Source of the DNA: Psychrobacter sp. WY6
GTDB taxonomy: Bacteria > Pseudomonadota > Gammaproteobacteria > Pseudomonadales > Moraxellaceae
DNA length: 64,000 nt
NCBI RefSeq assembly: GCF_018448495.1
Contig: NZ_CP049902.1
Span: 2,418,001-2,482,000, forward strand
Reading direction: 5' to 3'
Shown here: piece by piece, positions 1-9,708 of the stretch
Layout of the letters: every line of letters starts with the position of its first letter
Position numbering within the stretch: the first letter of the stretch is position 1
Translations under genes and position numbers: made by a program
Notes under the pieces: model-generated
Seen by the model: the letters and a program-made list of their open reading frames with translations, nothing else
Told to the model about the DNA's origin: nothing
The model's database searches: none

Positions 1-96
1 AGCGTCCATATAACTTTACTCATACACCTACTACAATGATATTGAGCATCATTAGCAGCCATTGTTGCGATAAATCAGTGATTACTAAAGCTAGCT

Positions 97-115
97 AATT
101 ATGATTCTCAATTAG
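97..115. promoter_or_regulatory. possible Fur box upstream of bacterioferritin genes
   Basis: A 19-base AT-rich site matches the classical Fur consensus at about 11 of 19 positions, with the central TATGAT and TCA parts conserved. It lies about 190 bases upstream of the first bacterioferritin start. Iron control of bacterioferritin is common, which supports the call, but the match is partial. The rest of positions 1-300 shows no gene. Confidence 0.25.
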
Positions 116-300
116 CATCTTATTCTTAGTTCATAACATTACAAGCTGTATAGCGCCTATATGCTACTATATCTGTCTCACGTTGTAAGACGTTTTGTTG
201 ATTTTGATCTTTACTGATCAGTTTACCAATAGTACTATCCTTATATGGATAATTATGAATGTACGGTGATCTGTAAAATATAAATAGGGGAGTATAGGTT

Positions 301-789
301 ATGATAGGTAGCCCAAAAGTCATTGATTATTTGAATTTTTTGTTAGGCGGTGAGCTTGCTGCCCGTGACCAGTATTTTATTCACTCAGAAATGTATGCTG
401 AGTGGCATTATGGCAAATTGTACGACCGTATCCATCATGAGATGGCAGATGAGACGCTACATGCCCAATCTATTATTCGCCGTATCCTAATGCTGAGCGG
501 CACGCCGAAAATGACGGTAAATGCCATCAATATCGGCGCGACAGTTCCTGAAATGCTGCAACTTGACCTTGAGCTAGAGTATCAAGTACAACAGCACTTA
601 AAAGACGGTATTGCTCTCTGTGAAGCAGAGCGCGATTATGTCACGCGTGAGATGTTGGTAGAACAACTAAAAGACACTGAAGAAGATCATGCGCATTGGC
701 TTGAGCAACAGTTGCGCTTAATTGATATGATTAGTCTGCCCAATTATCTGCAAAGCCAAATGGCTGAAGTCACTCCCAATCTTGTTTAA
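301..789 (+). CDS. bfr: bacterioferritin, ferroxidase-competent subunit lacking the haem ligand
   Basis: Iron-storage protein of the ferritin-like four-helix family, 162 residues, close to the usual 155-160. It would assemble into a 24-subunit cytoplasmic shell that oxidises Fe(II) and stores it as mineral. The ferroxidase residues can be read: Glu18, Glu51, His54, a Glu in LELE near 93, and an EEDH motif near 126-129. The canonical haem-ligating Met52 is Thr, so this subunit should not bind haem at the dimer interface. An AGGGGAG ribosome-binding site lies about 10 bases upstream of the ATG. A second, complementary bacterioferritin gene follows 66 bases downstream, so the two are probably co-transcribed and form a mixed shell, as known for BfrA/BfrB in Neisseria. 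Confidence 0.93.
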   Translation: MIGSPKVIDYLNFLLGGELAARDQYFIHSEMYAEWHYGKLYDRIHHEMADETLHAQSIIRRILMLSGTPKMTVNAINIGATVPEMLQLDLELEYQVQQHLKDGIALCEAERDYVTREMLVEQLKDTEEDHAHWLEQQLRLIDMISLPNYLQSQMAEVTPNLV

Positions 790-855
790 TGTCACGAAGA
801 TATGAACAATAACCATAGTATTTAGCATAAATAACGGCATGAAAGGGAAGAGATA

Positions 856-1333
856 ATGAAAGGGGATAAAGAGTTATTCGCGCTTTAAATAAAGTGCTCG
901 GACAGTCATTGATTGCCATCAACCAGTACTTTTTACATGCGCGCATTGCGCGCCATTGGGGATTAGAAGCCCTCAATGAGAGTTTCTATAAACAATCCAT
1001 CGCTGAGATGAAATGGTCTGATGAGCTGATTGCCCGGATTTTATTGCTAGGCGTTTACCAAACTTGCAAGATTACGGCAAGATGTTCATCGGTGAAGATG
1101 TGCCAGAGATTATCGAATGCAACTTGCGCCTAGAAAAACAAAAATTCGAGATCATTACCGATGCCATTACTCTATGTGAAACAAAGTCTGACTATGTGTC
1201 ACGCCAGCTATTGGTGACGCTAAAAGATGGTAATGAAGAGTATCAAGACTGGTTAGAGACTCAAGAAGACTTGATCGAAAGCATTGGGGTTGAGCGCTAT
1301 ATCCAATCACAAATGGATGATGACGCGCCTTAA
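856..1333 (+). pseudogene. bfr: bacterioferritin, haem-binding subunit, two frameshifts
   Basis: The reading frame starts MKGDKE and continues as a clear bacterioferritin only if one base is restored near 875 (GAG-GTT) and one near 1051 (the LEGLPNL-like segment). In the restored protein Met52, the haem ligand, is present. The ferroxidase residues are not: Glu18 is Ser, His54 is Trp, and His130 is Tyr. It therefore looks like a haem-carrying, ferroxidase-inactive partner of the upstream subunit. One residue also appears missing near the LLVTLKD segment. A GGGAAGAG ribosome-binding site precedes the ATG. Both frameshifts are single-base losses; given similar errors throughout the window, they may be sequencing artefacts and the gene may be intact. 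Confidence 0.8.
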
Positions 1334-1370
1334 TGGTTCATTGTTGATGCAATGAGCCGTAATATGCTCT

Positions 1371-1422
1371 AAAAATGCCAGCGTGTCTTGTGGTTTATAA
1401 TCACTCACATGCTGGCATTTTT
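1371..1422 (+). terminator. intrinsic terminator after the bacterioferritin pair
   Basis: A 12-base stem (AAAATGCCAGC paired with GCTGGCATTTT) with a long loop is followed by a T-run. It sits 38 bases after the second bacterioferritin stop. The T-run on one side and A-run on the other mean it could serve both strands, including the convergent transporter gene. Confidence 0.75.
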
Positions 1423-1522
1423 GTCTCATATTTGACAACGCGTGCTATCTGCACTGCTGACAAAATCAACGCTTAATCAATATTTTTTCAAACTCTTTAT
1501 TCAAAATCCAAATATCAGCGGC

Positions 1523-2899
1523 TCAGTATAAGCCGCGTCCATCTTCGGGCTTAAGTCGTAAGAAGTAAAGCCCCGAGAGAATGGTCAAGACCCCAAGTAT
1601 CCAATAGGTGGTTTGAAACGCTGTCAGCGTATCCATTTGTAGCCTTTCACGTAACAGCGTCAGTACCGCTGCCCCAAAAGCAATACCGAAACTAATCGCT
1701 AACTGCTGATTGACCGCCATCAAGCTATTGCCGCTACTGGTTTGAGCGCCTTGCAAATCACCAATAGTAATCGTATTCATCGCGCTGAATTGCATAGAAT
1801 TACAAGCGCCCATTATGGTCAAAATAGGGATAAACCATAACCACTGTGAGGCATCGGTAAACTGTGCCAACACAATAATGAGCGTGCCCATCAAAAACGT
1901 GTTGAAGACCAGCACTTTGCGATAAGTATAACGCTGAATAATTTTACTGACCCATGGTTTAATCCCGATAGCACCGACCGCGATGGGCGCGAGTAGCCAA
2001 CCTGCCTGCGACGGTGAGTATTCAAACACCACTTGCAGCAACAGCGGCAGCAAAAACGGTACGGCGCTAATACCTAAGCGCGTGAATAGGTTACCAGTGA
2101 TGCCAATACGAAAGGTGCGAATGTCAAACAAACTCAAGGGGAACAACGGTGCTTGACGACGCTTGGCGTGCCAGATATAAGCGCCTATCAATAAACTGGC
2201 CACCAAACTAAGCAACAACCCATAAAACCCTCGACCAGTCTGTGAGCCGAACTCTACAGCAAGCGTAAACCCACAAGCCGCTGCCGCAAACAATAAAAAT
2301 CCTGTCCAATCAAGCCGCTTGGTATCCTCAAATAGTGCCGGAACCAGTTTTTTGCCCATGATAAAGCCAAAAATACCCATCGGTATATTGATCAAAAATA
2401 TCCAATGCCAACTGGTATATTGTACGATATAGCCACCTAAGACCGGTCCTACTAGCGGTGCTACCAAAGCAGGAATTACCGCAAAGTTCATAACGGTCAG
2501 CAGCTTATTGCGTGGGTAGGATTTGACCAATATTAAGCGAGCCACAGGCGTCATCATCGCCCCGCCAATGCCTTGTATAACCCGTGAGCCAATCAAAAAA
2601 TCCAACGTTGGTGACGCAGCACATAGCAGTGAGCCAATACAAAAGATAATAATCGCTGCCAAAAATACTCGGCGCGTGCCGTATTTATCCGCCAAAAAAC
2701 CACTGATGGGAATAAATATGGCCAAAGTTAGCGCATAACTGATCACCGCCCACTGCATTTTTAATGGAGACTCACCCAGCGCCTGTGCCATCTGCGGTAA
2801 TGACGTATTTAATATAGTGGCATCCAAAATTTGCATAAATAGCGCCACCGCTAGCACATAGGGCAAGTATTTATCTTGTGTCGGGGTTAGCGTTACCAT
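1523..2899 (-). CDS. MFS drug efflux transporter, DHA2 (EmrB/MdtD-like) family
   Basis: Inner-membrane proton-driven antiporter of 458 residues, close to the length of MdtD. The N-terminus has the family motif LDATILNTSLP at residues 25-35, followed by motif A (GFLADKYGTRR) near 67-77 in the loop between helices 2 and 3. A motif C-type glycine/proline-rich segment (APLVGPVLGGY) lies near 150, which marks antiporters rather than symporters. Hydrophobic helices fill the remaining length, with a charged central loop near residue 195. It is transcribed convergently to the bacterioferritin genes and stands alone; no membrane-fusion partner is adjacent. The substrate cannot be told from sequence. 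Confidence 0.88.
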   Translation of the reverse strand: MVTLTPTQDKYLPYVLAVALFMQILDATILNTSLPQMAQALGESPLKMQWAVISYALTLAIFIPISGFLADKYGTRRVFLAAIIIFCIGSLLCAASPTLDFLIGSRVIQGIGGAMMTPVARLILVKSYPRNKLLTVMNFAVIPALVAPLVGPVLGGYIVQYTSWHWIFLINIPMGIFGFIMGKKLVPALFEDTKRLDWTGFLLFAAAACGFTLAVEFGSQTGRGFYGLLLSLVASLLIGAYIWHAKRRQAPLFPLSLFDIRTFRIGITGNLFTRLGISAVPFLLPLLLQVVFEYSPSQAGWLLAPIAVGAIGIKPWVSKIIQRYTYRKVLVFNTFLMGTLIIVLAQFTDASQWLWFIPILTIMGACNSMQFSAMNTITIGDLQGAQTSSGNSLMAVNQQLAISFGIAFGAAVLTLLRERLQMDTLTAFQTTYWILGVLTILSGLYFLRLKPEDGRGLY

Positions 2900-3254
2900 G
2901 TAAATCTCATTAGATATCCCATCATAAAATGAACAAAATAGTCTATTGACGACTAATTCGCTATACCAACCGAGTAGTATAAGAAAGACTCAATCATAAT
3001 AAAAGGGAATCAAAGTAACGGCTGGCGGTTGAGGTTATAGAATTCTGTGTTTAGAGATAATAATATTAACACTGCTTACAAGAGAGGGCTTTAATATCAG
3101 GGTTAGTTATCGTTATAGTAAACCCTCGCTAACGACTTAAGCCAACAGATATGCAGTATAGTTAATTTCATCTCAATCATATGAGATTGGATTGACTACC
3201 GACGATATAAGTAGAAGCATCAACAATACGATAAAGATAAATTGAGGATATATT
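2900..3254. other. intergenic region between transporter and GST genes
   Basis: 355 bases without a plausible gene, between divergently transcribed units. A short inverted repeat (CAATC, six bases, GATTG) lies near 3173-3190, about 65 bases upstream of the GST start, and could be an operator. Promoter elements are not clear enough to place. Confidence 0.5.
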
Positions 3255-4109
3255 ATGAGTCAGGAAAATAACAAAGGTTGCAATCATACCGATGGGCAAA
3301 ACGATAAATATGTACCACCAAAGGTTTGGACGCAGGACAAAGAAAACGGTGGTAAGTTTGCTAGTATCAATCGCCCAACAGCGGGTGCGCGCTATGAGAA
3401 AGCGCTGCCAGTAGGCGCTGCGCCATTACAGCTGTACTCGTTGAATACGCCAAATGGCGTCAAGGTTAATATCCTGTTAGAAGAGCTTGCCGAGATTGGT
3501 GTTAAAGGTGCTGAATATGATGCCTATAAAATTGATATCTCTCAAGGAGAGCAGTTTGGTTCTGGCTTTGTAGCCATAAACCCTAACTCAAAAATTCCAG
3601 CCTTGGTTGATCATTCTGCCGATATAGCTGGCGAGCCGATAGCACTTTTTGAGTCTGGTGCTATCTTGATGTATCTGGCAGAAAAATTTGACCAATTTAT
3701 GCCTTTGTCACTTGGCAAAGCACGGGCAGAGTGTTTGTCTTGGGTCATGTGGCAGATGGGCAGTGCGCCTTTCTTAGGTGGCGGCTTCGGACATTTTTAT
3801 GCTTATGCACCTGAACCGCTAGAGTACCCGATCAACCGCTATACTATGGAAACCAAACGCCAGCTCGATGTGCTGGATACCCATCTAAAAGACAGCACAT
3901 ATATGTGTGGCGACAACGAAGCCGATTATAACATTGCGGATATGATTATTTGGGCATGGTATGGACAATTGGTGCTTGGAAAGCTCTATGATGCCGCCGA
4001 GTTCCTGCAAGTTGATGACTACAAGCATGTGAAGCGCTGGGCACAGGCAATTGCTGAACGTCCAGCTGTTAAGCGTGCCGTAGACCTGTCATTAAAGCCT
4101 ATTGACTAA
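3255..4109 (+). CDS. yghU: glutathione S-transferase, YghU/Nu class
   Basis: 284 residues, very close to E. coli YghU (288) along its whole length. It should use glutathione or glutathione disulfide in disulfide-bond reductase and peroxidase chemistry in the cytosol. The protein begins with the class-specific extension (VPPKVWTQDKENGGKFASIN), then a thioredoxin-fold domain with LYSLNTPNGVKVN and the glutathione-contacting NPNSKIPALVDH and FESGAILMYLAEKF segments, then the helical domain with FLGGGFGHFYAYAPEP and ERPAVKRAV. A GAGGA ribosome-binding site lies eight bases before the ATG. It stands alone and is followed by a strong terminator. Confidence 0.93.
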   Translation: MSQENNKGCNHTDGQNDKYVPPKVWTQDKENGGKFASINRPTAGARYEKALPVGAAPLQLYSLNTPNGVKVNILLEELAEIGVKGAEYDAYKIDISQGEQFGSGFVAINPNSKIPALVDHSADIAGEPIALFESGAILMYLAEKFDQFMPLSLGKARAECLSWVMWQMGSAPFLGGGFGHFYAYAPEPLEYPINRYTMETKRQLDVLDTHLKDSTYMCGDNEADYNIADMIIWAWYGQLVLGKLYDAAEFLQVDDYKHVKRWAQAIAERPAVKRAVDLSLKPID

Positions 4110-4132
4110 ACCTATCGATAAGAGACGCATTA

Positions 4133-4179
4133 ATAAAATCAAGGCTGATAAGCAAATAGCCTATCAGCCTTGATTTTAT
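4133..4179 (+). terminator. intrinsic terminator after yghU
   Basis: A perfect 17-base stem (4133-4149 with 4163-4179), GC-rich in the centre and A/T at the base, forms a symmetrical hairpin directly after the GST gene. It should act on either strand. Confidence 0.8.
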
Positions 4180-4658
4180 CCGACATCTTGCTATTCTATA
4201 TTCATATATGGTTATATTAAAATAGAGATATACTTACCTGTTTACACAATGATACATTAGTACAACAGATAGAAACCTTAGTACGTTAAGATAGCTTGAG
4301 TACCTCAAGCATAACATCTTAATGAGCGGGTATCTATAGTGCTTATTTGATTGGTTTAATATTACTGGGACACCAGCAAGGCGAATAGAGCCACTTATTA
4401 TAATAGACTGAGTAAATCAGACAGAATATCTGATTGAAATAAGATTGACTATATTGATGGATAATGATTATGAAGGATGATAACCGTAAACGGATCAACT
4501 TCTCACGACAGGCGATGGCTAGCGAATTAAAAGTTATCAATACCAAACTCAGCGCCATTTATAACGATCAACAGATAGATGCTGATCGATACTCAATATT
4601 GCAATACAAAGCCAACTTAACCACCCATCCTAAAAAAATAAAAAAGATACTCTTATTG
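4180..4658. other. region upstream of the DUF1176 gene
   Basis: An open frame in phase with the DUF1176 gene reaches back to an ATG at 4464, but the 65 residues it would add are charged and unrelated to the signal peptide that begins at 4659. It is more likely an untranslated leader with chance openness. No RNA gene or clear promoter was recognised. Confidence 0.4.
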
Positions 4659-5739
4659 ATGATAAAAAATAAAATACGATTACCTATGTTTGCTGCTATC
4701 AGCGCAGCTTTATTTAGTACAGCGACGATGGCCAGCAATGGCGTTGAATTTACCAATCAAGACTGGCAGGTAGTCTGCGACAATACCCGTACGTGCCGGC
4801 TGGCAGGCTATCAAGCAGAAAACAATAGCGAATTCCCTATATCGGTATTGCTCATACGCCGTGCAGGTGCAAATGCTGGTGTGGATGGCAAGGTAAAGGG
4901 GCGGTGCTAAAGAAAGCTCATCTAAAGCCTTGATGCAACTTGGCAATCGTCATCGTATATCATTGTTCATCAATGGTAGAGACTATGGCGAAACCAAGCC
5001 TTTTTCAACTGCAGCAGGTAATGCTGACCTGACCCCAACACAAGTCACAGCGCTACTAGAAGCACTGACTAAGTCAAGCAAAATTGAGCTAGTGCTACGT
5101 AACTCACGCTGGCAACTGTCTGATAAAGGGGCTAGTGCCGTCATGCTCAAAGCAGATGAAGCCCAAGGTCGAGTAGGGACGTCATCTGCCTTTATCAATA
5201 CTGATGGTGCCGCCAAATCAAATAGCACTGTATTGTCACTCAAGTCAGCACCAAAACTTCGCTTTGTGGCGCCCAATCCGAAAGCCGTCGCTAGTAACAA
5301 TAGAAAGTTTGTGATGAAATCGTCGCAACTAGCGGCGCTGATGAAAAGTACGATGAAAGATGCGGATAGTGACTGTCCCAATCTATCAGACAAATCACCA
5401 TGGCGTGTGAGCCGACTGAACGGCTCACAGCTGTTGGCACAACATGATTGCTGGACGGGCGCTTATAATACTGGTGCAGGCATCTGGGTCATCAATGACA
5501 GTAAACCTTATAAACCGACATTGATAACCACCAACGCCACTGGCTATGATAAGGGTAAAATCACTTCCGTACAAAAAGGTCGCGGCATCGGTGATTGTTT
5601 AACCAAGACTGATTGGATATGGACAGGTAAGGCATTTGAAAAAAGTCATGAAAGTACTACAGGGCTTTGCCGTATGATTGAAGCGGGCGGTGCGTGGCAG
5701 CTGCCGACGTATGTCACCGAAGTTAAAATGGTGCGATAG
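4659..5739 (+). pseudogene. secreted DUF1176-family protein, one frameshift
   Basis: Periplasmic protein of unknown function, about 360 residues when repaired. The start at 4659 is chosen because it gives a typical signal peptide (MIKNKIRLPMFAAISAALF, cleavage after TMA-S). The mature part has the family hallmarks: DWQVVCDNTRTCRLAGYQ near the N-terminus, an ISLFINGRDYG segment and a C-terminal region with paired cysteines (DSDCPNLS, QHDCWTGAYN, GDCLTKTDWIWTGKAFE, GLCRMI). The frame breaks near 4898-4903 in a G-run; removing one G joins VDGKVK to GGAKESSSKALMQL without loss. This is probably a homopolymer sequencing error. Function in this family is not established. Confidence 0.8.
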
Positions 5740-6322
5740 CCGCCAATAATACTGCTGATTGTCTTATTACTCAGCATATTGAATGCGTACATCTATAAGT
5801 AATTTTGCTCTATTTACCGAGAAATTTAATAAATAGCTACATATAATATTTTATTGTGCTATACTGCGTCGCCACGTTAGCTTAGGCTTTCGTGAATTAT
5901 GAGATTGATAACATCGCCTGCGATTTTGGGTCTAGGATGACCATAAGTAATTGTTGCCGATGATTTTGTGTACTTAAATAACCTGTAATGAAAATAGCAG
6001 TTATTTTTGACTCATATCTTATCTACCGAACCATAAATGTGGTTTAAATTGGTTGCTATTCGCGATTATTTGCTTTGGACAAAGCATTAATAATACGCTT
6101 ATATCAAACAAGGATGAGACACTCGGCACTACCACCAAAATACGTCAGACAGCACGAACGCATTTATTGTAGAGGCTCTAAGCTTTATTGGCTTGGCTTC
6201 TGATTATCGACACTTACATGTGGTCCGGTAATTCTTTAATAAAGGCAGCGTGGTGAACGGTTATCAGTGGTATGCATCAAGCTTGCTGAATTTACAGCAA
6301 CTTATACTTACCAAGGATTCTC
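5740..6322 (+). promoter_or_regulatory. long leader region of the DEAD-box helicase gene
   Basis: 583 bases with no gene between the DUF1176 stop and the helicase start. A candidate -10 box (TATACT) lies at 5860-5865; transcription from there would give an untranslated leader of about 450 bases. Long regulated leaders are typical of cold-shock mRNAs, including that of the DeaD/CsdA helicase in E. coli. No riboswitch class or small ORF was recognised. Confidence 0.4.
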
Positions 6323-7990
6323 ATGACTGATATTTTATCTGCAATCGCCGCTGAAAACGGCATCATCGAAAACACTGATACTCCAAATACTGATACTAAT
6401 AATCAAGCGGCTACTCCTGACGCGACTGATGAAGATCAAATTACCTTTGCTGAACTAGACATTGCCAAGCCGATTTTGACCGCGCTTGATCGCAGTGGTT
6501 ATACCAATCCAACACCTATTCAAGCACAAGCGATTCCTTTTGCTCTAGCAGGTCGTGACTTACTATTGTCTGCGCAAACCGGTAGTGGTAAAACAGCGGC
6601 ATTCGTTATCCCTGTACTTGACCGTTTAAGCCGTGCCACTAGCTTTGATAAACTAACTAAAGCCCTTATCTTAACGCCAACGCGTGAACTTGCTCAGCAA
6701 GTACATGATAGCGTACGTACTTATTCTAAAGACATGCGTGGTCTATTCTGCGTACCTTTAGTTGGCGGCGCACCATACAATGGTCAGATCACTGCGTTGA
6801 AAAAAGGCGTTCAAGTTATCGTTGCGACCCCAGGTCGTCTACTTGACCATATCAATGCTGGTCGTGTTGACTTATCAAGCCTAGAAATTTTGGTACTTGA
6901 TGAAGCTGACCGTATGCTAGACATGGGTTTTGCTGATGATATCAGTGACATCCTTCGTGCTGCACCAATTGATCGTCAAACGATTATGTGTTCTGCAACT
7001 TGGGATGGCCCAGTAGGTAAAATCGCTGCCAGCTTCACTAAGAACCCTGAGCGTGTATCAATCAAAGTAGAATCTGCACACATCGAAGAAAAAGTGTACT
7101 ACTGTGATGATTTTGATCACAAAAACCGCTTACTTGACAAAATCGTTTGCCAGCAAGATATGGAACAGATCATTATCTTTGCTGCCACCAAACGTAGCAC
7201 TGAAAAACTGGCTAAACAACTACAAGAAGCGGGTCATAAAGCCAGCTTCCTACATGGTGATTTGCCACAAAGCAAGCGTAACCGTATCGTTCAAGACTTG
7301 CGTAATGGCAAGGTCAAAATCCTAGTAGCGACTGACGTTGCCGCTCGTGGTCTAGATATCCCAGCTATCTCGCACGTTATTAACTATGACTTGCCGCGTC
7401 AAACAGAAGATTACGTCCATCGTATCGGTCGCTGTGGTCGTGCTGGTCGTACTGGTATCGCTATCAGCTTGTGTAGCATGGATGATCGTCCACAGCTAAA
7501 CGCTATCAATCGTTACTTAGATCGCAAAATGGAAGTATGTATCATCGAAGGCATGGAGCCTAAGAAGACTTATGTACCTAGCGAAAACAAAGGTAATGGT
7601 CGTGGTCGTGGCCGTGGTCGTTCAAACGGCGGCGGTGGTAATGGTCAAGGCCGTGGTCGCGCGGGTGGTGGCTATCAAGGTAATCCTGCTAATGCTCGCG
7701 GTCGCTCAAGTGACAGCTCATCAACTGGTCAACGCGCTAGCAATGACAGCGGTTATCAAGGTAAGCCACGTGACACGTCAGGCAAACCAAACGAGCGTTC
7801 AGGTGGCAAGCCGTATCAAGGCAAGCGCACTGGTGCTCCTAGCCGCGGCGATAGCACTGGCGTTCCACGTGGTGAGCGTGCTGCAACAGGTCGTGGTCGT
7901 CCAAGTGGCAGCCAAGGTCGCCCAGCAGGTCGTTCTGACAGCCGTGGCCAAGGTCGTCCAAACGGCGGCAACCGTGGTAACAACTCGTAA
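6323..7990 (+). CDS. DEAD-box ATP-dependent RNA helicase with glycine/arginine-rich tail
   Basis: 555-residue RNA helicase of the RhlE/DeaD type, which unwinds short RNA duplexes in ribosome assembly and mRNA decay and often aids growth in the cold. Motifs in order: Q motif (GYTNPTPIQ) near 60-68, motif I AQTGSGKT from 84, PTRELAQQ, TPGR, DEAD at 193-196, SAT, then the second domain with FLHGDLPQ, DVAARGLDIP and HRIGRCGRAGR. Residues after about 420 form a low-complexity tail rich in Gly, Arg, Ser and Asn with many RGR and GR repeats, which should bind RNA non-specifically. An AAGGA ribosome-binding site precedes the ATG. The assignment to RhlE rather than DeaD or DbpA is uncertain. Confidence 0.92.
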   Translation: MTDILSAIAAENGIIENTDTPNTDTNNQAATPDATDEDQITFAELDIAKPILTALDRSGYTNPTPIQAQAIPFALAGRDLLLSAQTGSGKTAAFVIPVLDRLSRATSFDKLTKALILTPTRELAQQVHDSVRTYSKDMRGLFCVPLVGGAPYNGQITALKKGVQVIVATPGRLLDHINAGRVDLSSLEILVLDEADRMLDMGFADDISDILRAAPIDRQTIMCSATWDGPVGKIAASFTKNPERVSIKVESAHIEEKVYYCDDFDHKNRLLDKIVCQQDMEQIIIFAATKRSTEKLAKQLQEAGHKASFLHGDLPQSKRNRIVQDLRNGKVKILVATDVAARGLDIPAISHVINYDLPRQTEDYVHRIGRCGRAGRTGIAISLCSMDDRPQLNAINRYLDRKMEVCIIEGMEPKKTYVPSENKGNGRGRGRGRSNGGGGNGQGRGRAGGGYQGNPANARGRSSDSSSTGQRASNDSGYQGKPRDTSGKPNERSGGKPYQGKRTGAPSRGDSTGVPRGERAATGRGRPSGSQGRPAGRSDSRGQGRPNGGNRGNNS

Positions 7991-8047
7991 TACTGTTATA
8001 TTTGGTGATTAAAGTTATTAATTGCTTGATCGCCTAAAGATAGCACT

Positions 8048-8079
8048 AAAAAGCCAGATACTCGTTATCTGGCTTTTTT
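8048..8079 (+). terminator. intrinsic terminator after the helicase gene
   Basis: A stem of AAAAGCCAGATA paired with TATCTGGCTTTT is followed by a T-run, 57 bases after the helicase stop codon. Confidence 0.85.
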
Positions 8080-8165
8080 GTGTTTATTCGATCGCTGCTT
8101 GCGCGTTTTTTTCGCCTTGTCTATACTAACAAGCTTTTATTCATCGTGTGCTGCGGAGCTATTTG

Positions 8166-9409
8166 ATGCCCGATATTTCTCATTTAACCATTGATAGCCT
8201 GCCATTGGCCTTTGGCATCATTATGGCCATTATCGGTTTGGTTTTTTATACCCAAGGATTACCCGGTAAATTCTGGCAGCGCTTTTATGCGGTATTGCCA
8301 GGTATCGTGCTGTGCTGCTTTATACCTGCAACGCTTAATAGTTTAGGCGTCTTCGCTGACGGTATTGGCTCACAGATTTATGGCTTTACTGCCACTTATC
8401 TGTTGCCAGCAAGTTTGCTGTTAATGACCTTGTCGATGGATGTACCAAAGATATTGGGGCTAGGCTGGAAAGCCATCGCCATGTTTTTCGCCGCCAGTAT
8501 CGCGATTATTATCAGTGGTCCAATAAGCTTGGGTGTCGCTACATGGATATCGCCTGAGATGTTTACCGATGACACGCTATGGCGTGGGTTTTCGGCGGTG
8601 GCGGGTAGTTGGATCGGCGGCGCGGCAAATCAAGCAGCGATGAAGGAATTGTTTGGCGTCAGTGATGATTTATTTGGGATGATGATTTTGGTCGATACCA
8701 CCAATGCTTCATTATGGTTATTGGCTATCTTGGTATTGGCGAAGCATAGCGATAAGATAGATAGGCTATTGAGGGCAGACACCAGTAGTATTGATAAAGT
8801 GATTAAGGCGGTTGAGAATTATGAGCGTGACAATGCTCGTCCAGCAACTTTAAATGACTTGATGGTGATGTTTGGCTTATGCTTTGCTATGGTGGGTGTC
8901 GCACACTTTGTTGGTGGGCAAATTGCAGGGTTTTTTGCACCCTATAGCTGGGCAGTACAATATAGCTTTGCCAGCTCGTTCTTTTGGATGGTTGTGATTA
9001 TAACCTTGATAGGGGTAATTTTTTCCTTTACCAAGATACGTCGCCTTGATCATGTGGGCGCTTCCAAAATTGGTACGGTATTTATCTTTATCTTGATTGC
9101 TGCCATTGGTATGCAAATCAATCTTGCGGGTATCGTCTCGCAGTGGCGACTGCTCCTTATTGGTTTATTATGGATGAGCATTCACGTTGTCATTATCTTT
9201 GCTGTGGCTAGAATGATCCGTGCGCCGTTTTTCTTTTTGGCAGTCGGCTCCAATGCCAATACTGGCGGTGCATCATCAGCACCCATTGTCGCAACTGCGT
9301 TTCACCCATCACTAGCGCCAGTTGGGGGTTTTTGGGCATTCTGGGCTATGCGGTAGGCACTTTCGGTGGCTATATTAGTACCCAATTGATGCGCTTGGTA
9401 GTAGGGTGA
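8166..9409 (+). pseudogene. DUF819 family membrane protein, frameshift near the C-terminus
   Basis: Inner-membrane protein of about 414 residues related to YjcL/DUF819, with roughly ten to twelve hydrophobic segments and family motifs such as AGSWIGGAANQAAMKE near residue 155 and AVGSNANTGGASSAPIVA near 365. The role is unknown; the fold resembles secondary transporters. ATG 8166 is preferred over GTG 8148 because a GGAG ribosome-binding site lies seven bases upstream. The frame breaks at about 9318-9328, where runs of five G and five T each seem one base too long. Shortening both restores a C-terminus ending GTFGGYISTQLMRLVVG at 9409. This is a homopolymer pattern typical of sequencing error. 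Confidence 0.85.
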
Positions 9410-9594
9410 GCTCGAATATAATGCTCAGCATTGGTAACGCCAGACGCTTCTGTCATAACGCTAACTAGTCTGCGCTGTTAATTGCCAGCATATTCATATG
9501 AGTCGGACTGGTTAGTATTAGTTGATAAACAACTATGTTGACCCATCATATATCTACAGAGATAAAAACTTTCAATTTATACCAAGTTAATAAC

Positions 9595-9622
9595 AAAAAG
9601 CCGACTTCACCGTCGGCTTTTT
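9595..9622 (+). terminator. intrinsic terminator downstream of the DUF819 gene
   Basis: AAAAAGCCGAC paired with GTCGGCTTTTT with a short loop. It lies about 185 bases after the repaired DUF819 stop and 87 bases before the peroxiredoxin gene. The 9410-9594 stretch holds nothing else that I recognise. Confidence 0.85.
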
Positions 9623-9708
9623 ACTTGTAGTATCAATACACACCAAATTGAGCAAACACTCAAATTTGATATTAAATATTTTTAACTCAAAACTATAAGG
9701 ACGAAACA

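Noticed and set aside
4343-4558. 71-residue minus-strand frame upstream of the DUF1176 gene
   Set aside because: No coding features; overlaps the leader of the downstream gene.
7572-8012. 146-residue plus-strand frame over the helicase tail
   Set aside because: A valine/alanine-rich shadow of the glycine/arginine-rich repeat in another frame.
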